Positions 1 through 12,674 are shown, counted from the first letter of the stretch. The stretch: DNA of 64,000 nucleotides from Sambucus nigra (GCA_949130495.1 OX422211.1:444982219-445046218); one strand, 5' to 3'. The notes: a model not told the origin generated them from the sequence alone. A program made the numbers and translations.

Positions 1-3000
1 ATGCATGTTTAGGATTAATAAAAAAAAATTCGTTTAAAGTAAGAATTCGTTCTTCACAACTTGGTTTGGTGCACATTAAAAGTTGGATAATTTTTGGTAA
101 TAAATTTGGGTTGATTTGAAACACACACACATAGGGACCACCCAGGTTTTTTCAATATTGCAAGACATAAATCGAAATTTTCAGTATACACTTTAATCGA
201 TATCAAGTATAGTGCCGAAATATAATGAGCAAACAATCCACTAATACTCATACATAATTGGCTACACATAAGACTCATATTTTAAGCATATTTCATAAAT
301 ATTCTTTAGTGATAGCCCGTTTATTAGTGGATATGCTATGTTAACACTTATATTAATGTGCTTAACTGACTCTTTTTGTATCTGAACTTATTCATTCATA
401 TATAGATATTATATCCTAATGTGCCTAGGTTCTTTAAAACACCTATCAGTAATTCATGACGAAGAGTATATCGGAATTATCACAATATTTTAGCGACTTG
501 ATAATAGTGTCAACAACTTCAAGTCCCAAACTAAATTTTCCGCAACCATAATCCATAAGTTGTAGCCCCAAAGCATGCTATATAGAATATTTAATTGTTT
601 CTCACTCTTTCATAATATTGGTCATTAGGCCAAAACAAATCTACTTAATCAAGAGAGAACAATTACCATAGTGTGAGCGTATAACATTTTAAGCGTCTCA
701 TTACTTCATACTCTTAAACTATTTTATTTCTCTAATCTATCATTCATTATTAAGAGAAATTCAAGAAATATATAAATTTACTCCCGCTGACTTTAACGTA
801 TATATATACATAATCAAAATACATAAAGTATTCTAAAAATACCATTAATGGGAAATTGACATAAGTTTATATAGTGATTTCTCAACTTCTACAGTTCTTT
901 TCTTAAACTCTCATAAGTTTTTCACATTAAATGTAACTCTTACTCAAAAGGAGCTACTAAAGCTATAGAATTTTAATATTATAAGATATAGGTGAAAATA
1001 TTTATCTACACCCCTTTGTCTATTCATAATGAAAACTTTGACCATAAGTCTAGTTTTATGTCGTTGATATTCAAAATCGAATATTTTTTTATTCCTCTGT
1101 AAAATTCACATTCTTGTGATAAATCTCACAATCAGTCAAAATAGCAAACTCATTCAAGAGTTTCTTAAAACTATTCATATCCATGAACCAACAATTACTT
1201 TGGATGTTTAAGGAATGACTTGAGTATCTTAACTTCTTTTATAACCACATTATGTGATTTAATACTCCCACTAATTTCACCATTCTTTAAAGAATTTGAC
1301 ATTTTATATTTTCGATTTTGAAATAATTAATGTACCCTCTTTCGAGTGTAGATATAATTATAAATTCTGATTCTTTTAGTGGATTCTAAATCCATGCATG
1401 TACTGGACATTCCCAATCATGCGAGTGCGAGTAAAGTGGAATTTATATAACACACTTTTAACCATATACATTCATTTTTGTGTGAATAAATCTTGTGGAG
1501 ATATCGACTTGCTGCATTTGATTTGTTGTTTTATAATGACATGATTTATATAGGTCCCCTATCCAAGGACTATAATCTCCCACTTGGGCCACATAGATCG
1601 TTCTAAAATTATAAAACCTTAAGAGCTCAAACACGTGTGTCATGATTCATAAGTGACAATCCATAGACAATCTAATATATTAAATCATCAAAGTAAGTCT
1701 AGATTTAAAAGAGCCACAACATCGAAAAGCTACTTTGAAGTTCAATATTATGATATACGATTAAAATCATTTTTCTTATAAAAGTTTCATAAAAATAATT
1801 GTACAAACCACAAATGAGAATACCATAATTAAGGAAAATATATTCTCATATAAGCGTAAAGATGTTTTATATACTCGAGAAAATTATTTTTAAAGGTCAT
1901 TAATACCGGGTAAGTCGACAACTTTAATCTCAATTATTGCTTATTAGAGACATAAGAAAATAATTACTGAAAATGTCTAAAAATATTCAGATTTACAGTT
2001 TTATAAGCTTCATGAGTAAAATTGTCGCAAAAGAAAATCACAATAAGGGAACCAAAACCAATTCTAGTTTGGTCATAAAAATTTGTCACCCAAAATCTCA
2101 TCTTATGAAATTTTCTTTTATGTGATTATACAGATATACCAATTAATTCAATTGGTTGCATTCATAGATATCCTAAATTGATTTATCATTAATTGTGCTC
2201 GAATATTTAATTCATATATTGTGCAAAATTTTTACGTTCATGGAACATACATGCACACACATATTACGTAATGTATATAAAAATCAATACCCCAAATAAT
2301 ATTATGCGCAAAACTTAATTGATAATCAACGGTCCAAATATAGATGCATGCACAATAATCTAACATTAATGACTATAAATTAAGACACTTTATTCTTAAT
2401 TTAACTTCATATAAATATTAGTGTCAAGAACATTAATTCATAATTATATTATGACCTTTCGACAATCAAATATAGATTATACACAATAATCCAATTTACT
2501 GAAACTATTATTGTAAAACCCCTAATCATACATCTAATATTCAAAAACATTATATTGAACCTTTTGGTCAATACCAAATAATACATAACATGAATATTAG
2601 ATCAACCATTTAATGAGAAAAATTATATGTATTGATTTATATCATAAAATATAAAAAATAATTTATTTTTTCAAAAATAGAAAATTTTGAGTTATCACTA
2701 CAATAATATAAATATTGTCTTCAAGATCACTCTCCTATTCGTGGAATCGTAAAATCAATTTCTAAGCGAGAGTTATTAGCATTGACATTATTACCAAAAG
2801 TGACAAAAATACGTTTTTAGCATCGAGATAGAGTGGTGCCCATTGTGTACAATGGGTTTTCTTTATTTCGACGTTTTCAAGTTACCATGTGAATTTCGTA
2901 ATGTTCCGAGTAAAAATACAAAATTTGTCGCAAAAAAAATAATATTATTTTTTTATTTTTACCCGGATTCTTCTATAGGCAATAACTCTTAATGGACAAT

Positions 3001-3034
3001 CATGAGATCAGAAACCAATTGCTCTCATACCATA
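1..3034 (-). mobile_element. Decayed interior of a Copia-like element (tentative)
   Basis: About 3 kb of AT-rich DNA with no convincing reading frame on either strand. It lies on the internal side of a minus-strand LTR and tRNA-Met primer site. It contains several purine-rich boxes on the minus strand (near 779-790, 1265-1275 and 1577-1590) that resemble polypurine tracts, but no second LTR copy was found to their left. It is read as the non-coding interior of a decayed or non-autonomous element. It could instead be a mixture of older debris. Confidence 0.35.
3020..3032 (-). promoter_or_regulatory. tRNA-Met-type primer binding site
   Basis: On the minus strand the sequence reads TGGTATGAGAGCA, one mismatch from the plant initiator tRNA-Met primer site TGGTATCAGAGCA. 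It sits two bases from the inner end of the proposed LTR, where a retroelement primer site belongs. Confidence 0.6.
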
Positions 3035-3658
3035 TGTAAACATAAATTAAAGAACACGTAATTAACAATTTTATATTGATATATAAATTTAACATATGAA
3101 TATCCAATTCGATATGTTATTTGTTCTTTAATAATAAAAATGTTATGTATTATACATTTAACGTTAGGATCTTAGATTATCACATACAATATTATGAGGA
3201 ATACAAAATGATATTATAATGACATACCTCCATCATGTCACAGAACGGAAGATTTACGGAGCAGTCGATCCTAGACATGTCCGATCGGACTGAATTTTGG
3301 ATCGAGGCTTCCTCTTGTATACGCCAAGAACATACTCCAATTTCATCAAGTTCCAACGGTTGGATCTTCTTTTATAGCGAAAGTAGTATTCTAACATAAA
3401 CACGTATTTGAGTCTTTTGATTTCTCTCCCTTATCCTATAATTACATTATGTTGTCTTTTCATGTGTTTGAATGATGGAAATCAGGCACTTATTTATAGG
3501 TAGGGACAAGACCCAAATCTCCAACAACCACTTAATCTTAATCGTCCATTAAGGTAGATAACCAAGAGTTATTTGAATCTTGGTATTTGGAGTACCCTGT
3601 CATTAACCAAAGTGACTCTTAGTTTTAATCTAATTGTGGATCATAAATAATTCTAACA
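3035..3658 (-). repeat. Long terminal repeat of a minus-strand Copia-like element
   Basis: A 624-bp segment with TG..CA ends on either strand, next to the tRNA-Met primer site. A TATA box (TATAAATA, minus strand, 3491-3498) lies inside it, as expected for an LTR promoter. No partner LTR is in the window, so the ends rest on the TG/CA dinucleotides and the primer site only. Confidence 0.5.
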
Positions 3659-3793
3659 GAGGAAGAGGAAGAGATTAGAGAATGAAATAATTTCAGAATT
3701 TACGGTGGCCATGTGTTAAGAAATGGGGAGGAGCTCCCATTTTTATATTACTAGGTTTTAGTCTGGCACGATGCGCAGGCTATTTGTAATGGG

Positions 3794-4096
<303 letters not shown>

Positions 4097-4170
<74 letters not shown>
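4097..4170. repeat. (AT)n microsatellite
   Basis: About 74 bp of uninterrupted AT dinucleotide, directly right of the foldback element. Confidence 0.95.
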
Positions 4171-4172
<2 letters not shown>

Positions 4173-4849
4173 AAGTTGTTGTTCGAGCTGAATAAGATAT
4201 CCGCACAAACCGTAAAAAAATACCAATTTGTATGATGTGAGCAGCCAAAGGTAAGTGATATGAACTCAGATATAGCACAAATGGAAAGCGTACAGAGAAT
4301 TAGAAATGTCAGGAGCTTATTAGTTGTTTGAGCTTTATAGGTTTGGTGTTATATCTAGATTGTAAGAGAAATGGTAAATTGTGTGTTGAAGAAAAATATG
4401 TAATGAGGTTGAAGAACGCAAATATCCTCGTAATTCTACAATAGCAGTATGAGCAACAATTAAAATGAATACTGAGTTGCGTAGACAATTTCTAAATGCA
4501 TTGCTTATAAAATATTCAAGGCATAAAACAAGACTAAGGTTTAGTTGTGCTAGCATTGCTGTTTTAGTGTTGATTATGCCGAAGATGAAATCTTCTCTAT
4601 TTTGACTAAGAAATTGTTGAGCAACATTGTTATTTATTTTGCATTCTTGAGTTGATGCGTACGCTAAAACACATATCTGCTCAAATTGTAAAGAAATATC
4701 AATGTGTATACAATTAAGAGTTTGATGTTTGAATACATAGTAGCAATGTTAATGTAAGGTAAATAACTCATGTAATGAAAAGAATGTGAATGATTTAATG
4801 TGTACAGTTAAAATATTTAACCATATAACAAAGTGTCATTTTTTCCCAT
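4171..4849. other. AT-rich DNA with no gene recognised
   Basis: Only short open frames without recognisable protein similarity. No splice-linked gene was apparent. Confidence 0.5.
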
Positions 4850-5560
4850 ATTTTACACCATAGTTGGTAAGATGGACAATTTTTAATTATGAAAGGTGAA
4901 GTGTCGAGTAATTACTTGTTACCAAACGAAATATAATTCGGGTCCAGTAAATATAAATCAAAACACAATCATAAACTAACGAACAACTAATTACTTGTTA
5001 ACAAATAAAAAAAACATGCATTCAAAAAAAAAAGATTAAATAATTTTACCATAAAAAACAGTGCCAATTCATGCATTTTTAATTAAAAAATCCAATTAAA
5101 ATATTTTACGATTCAAAACATTTTCATTTTTCTACTGTTGTACACCATAGTTGGTAAGAGGGAAAAGTTTCTATTATCAAATGAAAAAGGTCGATTAATT
5201 ACTTATTGACAAAAGAAATATCTTTCAGGTCAAGTAATTATAAATCTAAACACATTGATAAACTAAAAAAATAATTAATTATGTGTTAACAAATAAAAAA
5301 TCATGCTTTAAAAATAAAATAAAATAAATTAAAAGTTTATACCATAAAAAGGTGCCGATTTTTTCTGTTGCACAATATACAATTTTTATCCCCAAAGTGA
5401 AAAGAAATTGTCATTTAACAAACTAGGGAGCATGCATTTCACATAAAATAAATTCTAAACAGAGTAAAAATAGTTAACCACATAAAACAGTTTCAGTTTC
5501 TTACTATTTTACACAATAGTTGGTAAAAGGAAAAATAGTTTATTATCTGCTCAACGGGGG
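4850..5560 (+). repeat. Degenerate tandem array, about three units
   Basis: The phrase TACACCATAGTTGGTAAG recurs in variant forms near 4853, 5139 and 5508. It is followed each time by related text such as TAATTACTTGTTAACAAATAAA and runs of A. Unit spacing is uneven (about 285 and 370 bp), so this is an old, diverged array. Confidence 0.55.
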
Positions 5561-5832
5561 GGAAATTTTCTGATGTAAATTTTCGTAAAAAATGGTGAAG
5601 AAACCATTGATTATTAGGAGGAGAAACTTGGTAGGGGAAGAAACATTCATAAGGAATTTATACACATCCACGGAAAAGAGATGTCTGCAGTAATGGAATA
5701 GAAGAGCAACCAATTTTGGGGATATGAGAAATCGTGTGGAGTAATGGAGGTGAAGAGGAAAAAGTGAAAGGGTAGAACTTGAACAACCGAAGGTAGAGTG
5801 ATTTTACGGGTGAAGACATGAGGGAGTGTGAG

Positions 5833-6786
5833 CAGGGCCGGTCCCGAGATGTTAGGGGCCCGAGGCGAACCCTTGATATCGGGGCCCCATATATAATAAT
5901 ATATTTATTTTTCTAATTTATAAATTAAAAAATATTTATTACTCAAAATATTTTTTTTTTATTATTATCAAGAACAAAGGTCTACAAAAAACAATCAAGA
6001 CTCATACTTATTATTATCAAGACTCAATACTTATTATGAAGCATAAAAAAATATTTATTTATCAATTTCTTATTTTTTTTTTCTTTTTGCGGCTCCAGAC
6101 GCAATACTTCTAGGAGGCATGACTATACACTAATAATTAACACCTAATTGATAATAGATAAAGTTGAATAATAAAACCTAATTAGCGAATTAAAAAACAT
6201 TTCAAGCGTGAAACATCCAAATTAATCAGTTTTTCCTCCCAAAAAATTTAATTCATAATAAACCTGTGTCAAATAGTAAAATATCAATCAATTGAAATAA
6301 AAAAAATATAATTTCTAAAAGATAAAACAAAAGAAAAATAAGTTTATAAAAGTACTAAAAAAAAATATAGAAGTGACAACATTTTATTAATTACGTAAGA
6401 CATTGTATAATAAAATACATTTTTTTGTTAAATAAAAGTAATAAATGAATTAATAAACAAAATACATTCAACTTAGAAGCATTGCTCTTCTCTGTTTGTC
6501 AAATAGGTAGCAGAGTTGCTCTACCCTGTTTTCATATGAGAAACCCTCTAGAAGCAAGTATAAGGAAAACCTTAAGGATATGTGATTACATATGAGAAAG
6601 AAAATACCTCAAGACTGTCCCGATTTCTCAAGGCTGTTCTGATTTCCTCAAGCCTGTTCGACTAAGTTTGTTCCTCTACCGATTTGTGTGACGGAGAGAT
6701 GTGGGTTATGGGTTTATATAATCGGATTTTTTTACCGATTTGTGTGGGATTAGAGTAGTTGAAGAGTTGTTTGATTTGTGGGTGCC

Positions 6787-6817
<31 letters not shown>

Positions 6818-6892
6818 GGGGCCCTAAAATTCGTAAAAAAATTGGGGGCCCAAGGCGGTTGCCTCTTTCGCCTCCCTTCAAAACCGACACTG
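5833..6892. mobile_element. Non-autonomous hAT-type element
   Basis: Starts CAGGGCCGGTCCCG and ends CCGACACTG, a short imperfect terminal inverted repeat with the CAG/CTG ends common in hAT elements. Flanked by 8-bp direct repeats AGTGTGAG (5825-5832) and AGTGTAAG (6893-6900), 7 of 8 identical, the hAT target-site length. GGGGCCC-rich blocks lie just inside both ends and the interior is AT-rich. There is no transposase reading frame, so movement would need an enzyme from elsewhere. Confidence 0.8.
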
Positions 6893-6968
6893 AGTGTAAG
6901 GAGAAATAGAGCTGAACAAGTGTCGTGTGTTTTAGTTGGGTATGAAAATGAAATGAATAAATCTAAGG

Positions 6969-7112
6969 AGACCTAGAAAAAAAACCATTTCATAAATCGA
7001 GTGCATTAAAAGCTTATACCTTAATGTTATGGGTCCCGCGAGGGCATAAAAAACCTTGTACCCATTTTTATCTTATGCACTGGGTTTACGAAGTGATTTT
7101 TTTTCTAGGTCT
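6969..7112. mobile_element. 144-bp foldback MITE
   Basis: Ends AGACCTAGAAAAAAAA and TTTTTTTTCTAGGTCT are perfect inverted repeats. Inner parts (GTGCATTA against TTATGCAC; GGGTCC near the middle) also pair imperfectly, so the whole element can fold. No clear target duplication is visible. Confidence 0.7.
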
Positions 7113-7184
7113 TCCTAGTTCTACTCAAATCAAATGGGTGATGGTAAAAGTTTTGGTGGGTTTTACTCTATAAAAACAACAAAA

Positions 7185-7250
7185 GGTGGCGGAAAATGTG
7201 GAATCAATAGTGGTGCCACGTGGCAAACTTACAAGTGGAGACACTATTAA
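7185..7250 (+). repeat. Dispersed repeat, copy 1
   Basis: About 65 bp including GTGGCGG, AATGTGG, TCAATAGTGGT and CAAGTGGAGACA. It is matched in the same orientation at 14171-14235, on the other side of the CACTA element. The family is unknown. Confidence 0.5.
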
Positions 7251-7399
7251 ATGCTCTAAAACAATGCTATGATATATGCTAATGAGGTTCTAAGGAAACT
7301 AAGCAGTGTATATAAAAATGCAAATAACTCAGATATTAAAGCTAATTTATGGAAAAATGGAAATAGGATACAAAGAAAAAAAAATCTTATTGATAGATG

Positions 7400-7472
7400 G
7401 TATTCAAATCAAACTCGTGAATCCCAATCAAAAAAGTATTCAAATCAAACCCGTGAATCCCAATCAAAAAAT
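7400..7472 (+). repeat. 36-bp tandem duplication
   Basis: Two adjacent copies of a unit containing ATTCAAATCAAAC, CGTGAATCCC and AATCAAAAAA, differing at one or two positions. Confidence 0.85.
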
Positions 7473-7599
7473 TTTCTAACACCATCCGATCACTACCCAT
7501 AAAAATGTCTATATACATCAAATCCTAAACCTTAACATACATATATACACAGAGTCATGCATACCAAGCACTACACCAAAATGACAAAATTGTCACCTT

Positions 7600-7818
7600 T
7601 CAGCCGGTCACCCTTGTCAAGGTCATTGACCGTGACAAAAAACACGCGTTTTGTGTCACGGTCATTGACCTTGACACGACCGTGACAAAGAATTGTCACG
7701 GTCATTGACCGTGACAAGTCCGTGATAAATTTACTTGCCACAGACTTGTCACGGTCAATGACCGTGACAATTCTTTAAATAATTGTCACGGTCAATGACC
7801 TTGACACGACCGTGACAA
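7600..7818. repeat. CACTA left subterminal palindromic repeats
   Basis: Repeated units built on TGTCACGGTCATTGACC and its complement occur at least seven times in about 220 bp, in both orientations. In CACTA elements such subterminal motifs bind the element's proteins and help pair the ends. Confidence 0.85.
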
Positions 7819-7868
7819 TGTTTGCAGCAAAAACCCTTTCCCCCTTCTTTTTTTCCTCCCGCCGTTCC

Positions 7869-7872
<4 letters not shown>

Positions 7873-7921
<49 letters not shown>

Positions 7922-8042
7922 ATATATATGTTTGTGTGTATATATATGTGTGTATGTGTGTATATATGTGCGTGTGTGTGTGCGGGGGTAGGGGGTGGGG
8001 CAGGGTGGGGGTAAGGGGTGGGGTAGGGTGGGGGTAGGGGGT
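7873..8042 (+). repeat. (CT)n, TG-rich and G-tract tandem repeats
   Basis: A (CT)n run of about 40 bp is followed by TA/TG-rich sequence. Then about 60 bp of GGGGTAGGGGGTGGGGCAGG-type tracts with more than ten runs of three or more G. Confidence 0.9.
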
Positions 8043-8951
8043 TAAAAATGTAATATTATTTTGATACAACATTAATTTGTGTATGAGTTTCATAATTATA
8101 AATAATATCCAAAAATATTGGATAACAATTTATTTTCATTCAAAATAAATAAGTAATTTTCTACAAATTTCATAAAAAAATGAAGGCCGGCTTAATATGT
8201 GATTTAAGTGTGAAATAATCGCTATATACTTATACTAATGGAGAAAAAAACCATATATGGTGTTTTTTGTTTTTATTAGATGCAAAATAACACATATAGG
8301 TATCACATGACTTTATATCCATCAAATAAAATTTTACCATAAAATATCATTTTGTGGAAGGCAAGATCTATTACAATATATTTACATACCTAAATGATTT
8401 TTTTTTAAATGACATTACAACAAAAAAACTACAATAAGGGTTAAAATGGCATCCAAAATTGCTGAAAGCATGAAAAATAAAATATCATTTAGTCTATGTT
8501 GTTGAAAATTTGATCAAATTGGTGAGCCCTTCATATTTTAAAAATGTTGTTTTTATTCCTATTTAACTTTTCTTTCTATACACCCTTAATTATATTTAAA
8601 GTTTAATAAAATAGGAGTTATAGAAAGAAAAGTGGGGCTTAAATAAAAACACTTTTTTTAAATTTTAGGTTCTGGTGCATAATCTTACTTTGTCACAATT
8701 AATTTATATGCCTCAAAGTTATTTTATCACTCTTAGTTTATATTTGTGATAATACTTTATGAACCACAACTTTAGGTTGATTATTTTAGAACTTAAACTT
8801 CAAGATACAAAAAATAATTCTATAGAACAGCTTAGATATCTTAACAAAACACATATCTAACATTGAATATGATTTATAAAAAGCGCAAAACAACAGTAGA
8901 AGTTCAATACATGAAATTAACATTGAGATTATTTTAAATAGACAGTCACTA

Positions 8952-8956
<5 letters not shown>
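8043..8956. other. AT-rich CACTA interior without recognised coding sequence
   Basis: About 0.9 kb inside the CACTA element. No domain-bearing frame was found on either strand. Confidence 0.5.
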
Positions 8957-8985
<29 letters not shown>

Positions 8986-9105
8986 TGAGTGGGGGTGGTG
9001 GTGTGTGTGTATGTGGTGCGTGGGGGGTGTGGAGGGAGGTGGGGGTGTGTGTGTATGTGGTGAGTGGGGTGTGAGGAGGGAGGTGGGTGTGTGTGTGTGT
9101 ATATA
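8957..9105 (+). repeat. (TG)n and GGGGTGTG-type minisatellite
   Basis: A TG run is followed by three loose copies of a unit containing GTGTGTGTATGTGGTG, GTGGGG and GAGGGAGGTGGG. It lies inside the CACTA element. Confidence 0.85.
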
Positions 9106-9215
9106 TTTGAATTAACCCATGAATTTGTATTTTTGTATTTGAATTAACCCATGAATTTATTTTTGTATTTGAATGAACCCATGAATTAATTTTTGTATTT
9201 GAATTAATCCATTAT
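9104..9215 (+). repeat. About 30-bp unit repeated four times
   Basis: TTTGAATTAACCCATGAATT with a TTTTTGTA spacer recurs four times, the later copies with small changes. Confidence 0.85.
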
Positions 9216-9442
9216 ATGAAACATATTTGAAATTAAATATAGTGCGCATAGATACTAGCCTTCTAGTTCTTATGCATACGCATTCAATAGCCCTTAGACC
9301 CGTTCGAGAGTCATTACCCCTGTAATGAGATCTCTCGAATTGTCCCGTTTGAACAGTTTGAGACTGTATAATTTCTGTATAATATTCTTATTGGCTTAAA
9401 GTTGTTACTTTTGGAGGAAGTTATGCAGTCGTATCTTAATGT

Positions 9443-9541
9443 TCTCTGGGTACATACTAGATTGACAAGTGTGACTGTTATTTCAATTGACCAATTGAAA
9501 TAACACTCACACCTGCCAATCTACGTCGTGTACTTGGAGAA
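9443..9541. ncRNA. Near-perfect hairpin inside the CACTA element
   Basis: Arms of about 47 nt (centre ATTTCAATTGACCAATTGAAAT) separated by three or four bases. Pairing continues outward through GTGTGA/TCACAC, AGATTG/CAATCT and GTAC, with several mismatches. The shape is that of a foldback transcript or miRNA-like precursor; no transcription evidence is available. It could simply be an inverted duplication. Confidence 0.5.
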
Positions 9542-9744
9542 CTAAGGGGATATGCTGTCGAATTTTTTTCAAATCGTAACAATGTGCATGAGCTGTTAAG
9601 TATATTACAGAAAAATGCAGTCTTGAATGGGATAGGACCACTTACCCTTTAATAGGATAATTAAATGATGGGATAATTAAATAAAACATACTATAAATCT
9701 AAGTTTTGTTTACCTTTAATAGGTGTTTAGTTGTGGCAGCTGTG

Positions 9745-10350
9745 ATGGGATATCCGAAATACAAAGAGTGGATGGGTGAGACTAATAGAATGGGGGATGT
9801 GTTTCGCAGAGGTGCTAACGAATTTGTGAAATATGCAAAGAGATGTCGTAATGATGAAGAGTTTCCGTGTCCGTGTGCTAGGTGTAAGAATGGTAAGGTG
9901 CTTGAGTGGAAAACAGTTGAACTACATTTGTTAAGATCGGGTATGCAAGATAGTTATCGATTTTGGAGTTTTCACGGTGAATTGAAAGTTCCTTTTGTCC
10001 CCGACCAACCTTCACAACAACCTTCAACAAGTAGAATAGATGTAGAAGGGGACGACGTAGATCATAATATGTTAGAGGATTTAGTTGATGATGCGTACGG
10101 AGTTTATGAAGCTGAGGAGAATGAGGTTACTGATGATGTAGAAGATTCAAGTGCTCGTGAAGATAACACGATAAAACTTGACGATGACTACCAAAGTTTA
10201 AAATTTAAGGCGACCCAACCGTTATACTCTGGATGTGAGAAAGATCAAACAACTATACATGCCATGGTTGGTTTGCACAGTTTGAAGACGCAGTACGGTT
10301 TGTCTGGCAATAGCGTGACGGGAATTCTGAAGGGCTATTATGAAAATTAG
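9745..10350 (+). pseudogene. CACTA transposase, N-terminal part (transposase-associated domain)
   Basis: From the ATG at 9745 (MGYPKYKEWM) the frame encodes the transposase-associated domain typical of plant En/Spm TNP2 proteins, with a Cys cluster CPCARC and a following HLLRSGM segment. An acidic linker follows. The last ~40 residues (from about 10210) resemble the very beginning of the TNP2 core transposase, then the frame stops. A full plant TNP2 core would continue for several hundred residues; here it is deleted and the next recognisable sequence is the C-terminal DUF4218 in another frame. No catalytic transposase can come from this copy. Confidence 0.8.
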
Positions 10351-11632
10351 TATTACCTTCTCCCTCTTGTGTGAGAAGGTAGTGGATCGAGAACACATAG
10401 TGGCCGCAAAATTGGCTGTGAACGAAGCGATTTGTGTATTGGAGAAGTACTTTCCCCCGGCATTCTTTGACATAAGTGTTCACTTGTTGGTACACCTATG
10501 TGACGAGACACTTCTTTGTGGTCCAGTTAGATATCGGTGGATGTATCCGTTTGAAAGATTGATGAAAGTTTTTAAAGATTACGTCAAGAATACGCGATAT
10601 ATTGCAGGATCAATTGCAGAGGAATACATCACCGTGGAGTCATCAATATATACTCGGGAATATATGCCTGACTCGACCAGCGTTGATGACACTGATGAAT
10701 TCCTCGATGATGGTGGTAATGTGATGGGAAAACGAGTGAAATTAACGAGTTTGCAACATGAACAAGTAGCTCGTTATCTATTTGACACAGATGAAGATGT
10801 CGAAGAATGGAAAAAGTAAGTTTCGAATATTATAATGTTTAACATTATTTTAGATTATTTTATACATGATTAATTTTGTAATATGCAGTAAATATGAAGC
10901 CTGTGAGAACAATAATAGACGAAAAACAATGGTACAATTAGACAGCGAATTTAGGCTATGGTTGACACAAGAGGTAATTATAATGAAAACAGTCGTTATA
11001 TAACGTTACATTACACTCAAATTTTACCACTAATATAATTAATTTATCTATATTCTCACCTCCTAAAGATGGGTAATGCGACATCAAGGCTTGCTCGTCT
11101 AGACACTGGACCCTTGTTAGTGGCACAAGAGTACAAAAAGTATCGATTGAACGGTTACATTTTCGGCGCTAAAGTGTACGAGGAAAGTACAAATGTACAG
11201 AACTCGGGAATTTCATACAAGGCTCTTACTTTCTTTCGAGCGAGCGCAAAAGATAAAAACCTCGTTGAAGCTGAAATGTCTTACTATGGTGTAACCCAAA
11301 ATATATTTGAATTGGATTATATAAGCTTCAAAGAGGTTGTATTTTACTGTGAATGGGTAACAGTTGAGGATAAAGATGATTGTAAAGTTGATCCTGTCAC
11401 CAATTTGATCATGGTTGACTTGTCCAAGTTGAAGAGCAACGACCACGTGAGCGATGAGCCGTTTGTTTGTGCATTTCAAAAGGTTAAGCAAGTGTTTTAC
11501 TCGGAGTATATCAACAACGAGCCGTGGTCAATTGTCCAACACGCGCCAAGGCGTTTAAATAGTAGTGTGGATGACTTGGCTGCTCCTACCGAATATCAAT
11601 CCATTTTTTATGATAACCCGAATTTGAAATAA
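10340..11632 (+). pseudogene. CACTA transposase, C-terminal part (DUF4218-DUF4216)
   Basis: Three exons join in frame: 10340-10815 (donor GTAAGT), 10889-10973 (acceptor ATGCAG, donor GTAATT) and 11069-11632 (acceptor AAAG). The first carries DUF4218 (DREHIVAAKLAV..., VLEKYFPPAFFD, RWMYPFERLM). The last carries DUF4216 (GYIFGAKVYE near its start, FYCEWV and WSIVQHAPRR further on). This is the normal downstream order of plant TNP2 proteins, and the intact splice borders suggest the internal deletion is not ancient. The start used here is only the first ATG after the deletion junction; the original protein began upstream. Function alone is doubtful because the DDE-type core is absent. Confidence 0.75.
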
Positions 11633-11891
11633 TTTTTCAATTTGTAATAAATATTTCAATTTGTACCGAAACATCCATTTTTAATGCTTTTAATTGATCT
11701 TCACTTTATCATTTTCACTCTTGTGTAGTGTGCGTGTGTGGAGAGGAGATTAATACATAAATATTCCAACTACATCTAAGTTTTGTTTATACTAATCCAT
11801 GAATATACGCTTCTTACCTTTAATAGGTGATTAGTACATAGTTATTTGGGGTGTCCTATTTGTGGAGAGGAGACTGAATCTCTTCGTCTAT

Positions 11892-12153
11892 CCGAACACT
11901 AAGAAATGCCATAATCCTATGGAGCGATGCTCTGCAAATTCCTCCCAACCGTTATGTAGCCAAACATCACCAGTTGAAGTTGTCAATTCCACTTTCCATA
12001 CCCCGCCACTTGGAACTTCTAGCAAAACATGGGAGACCATTGAAAGGTGGAATTGACAACTTCAACTGCTGATTTTTGGCTACACAACGGTTGGAAGGAA
12101 TTTGCAACGCATAACTCCATAGGATTATGGTATTTCTTAGTGTTTAGATATGA
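11892..12153. ncRNA. Long hairpin (arms about 110 nt) inside the CACTA element
   Basis: The left arm (about 11892-12000) is matched by the reverse complement of the right arm (about 12043-12153). Shared blocks include AACACTAAGAAAT, CCATAATCCTATGGAG, GCAAATTCCT, CCAACCGTT and GTTGAAGTTGTCAATTCCAC. The arms differ at roughly one base in seven by eye, with a loop of about 40 nt. This resembles a plant young-miRNA or siRNA hairpin formed by inverted duplication. Expression is unknown. Confidence 0.6.
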
Positions 12154-12674
12154 ATAGAATTATATTTGACACGATTGCCTGGGGTACATTAGATGGAAGG
12201 AGGTGCCATATGAGCTCAAGTTAGCTGTTTGAGTGACACTACAGGTAATATATTTATATTTATATGTCAATTTCATTTTCGATTTCAATTACGATTTATA
12301 TTTATCTATATTTGAGGGGCGGATACTAATTTTACTTTATTTCAATTCAGGGGACAGGGAGTGGCCCTAAGGGTAGGCCACATATGCTCTATACTTATGT
12401 GGCTATTCGGACGAGAAGGGAAGGATAAGGAGGTGTCCCCGAGCGTCGCGGTACAAAATCTCTTTTCCATGCAAATAGTTTGTAGATTTGAGATAATTGA
12501 TGGTGATGTTGTTTCTTCTTAAATAGTTTCTATTTTGAATATATATTTGCATTATCTTTAGTTTGTTTGGATATATGATGTTTGGAACAGGTACAACGTT
12601 GCTATAACAGATACAAATATACTGCTGGGCAGTGGCAGTGGCCATACTGCCCAGCAGATTTTTTTTAAATTCTG

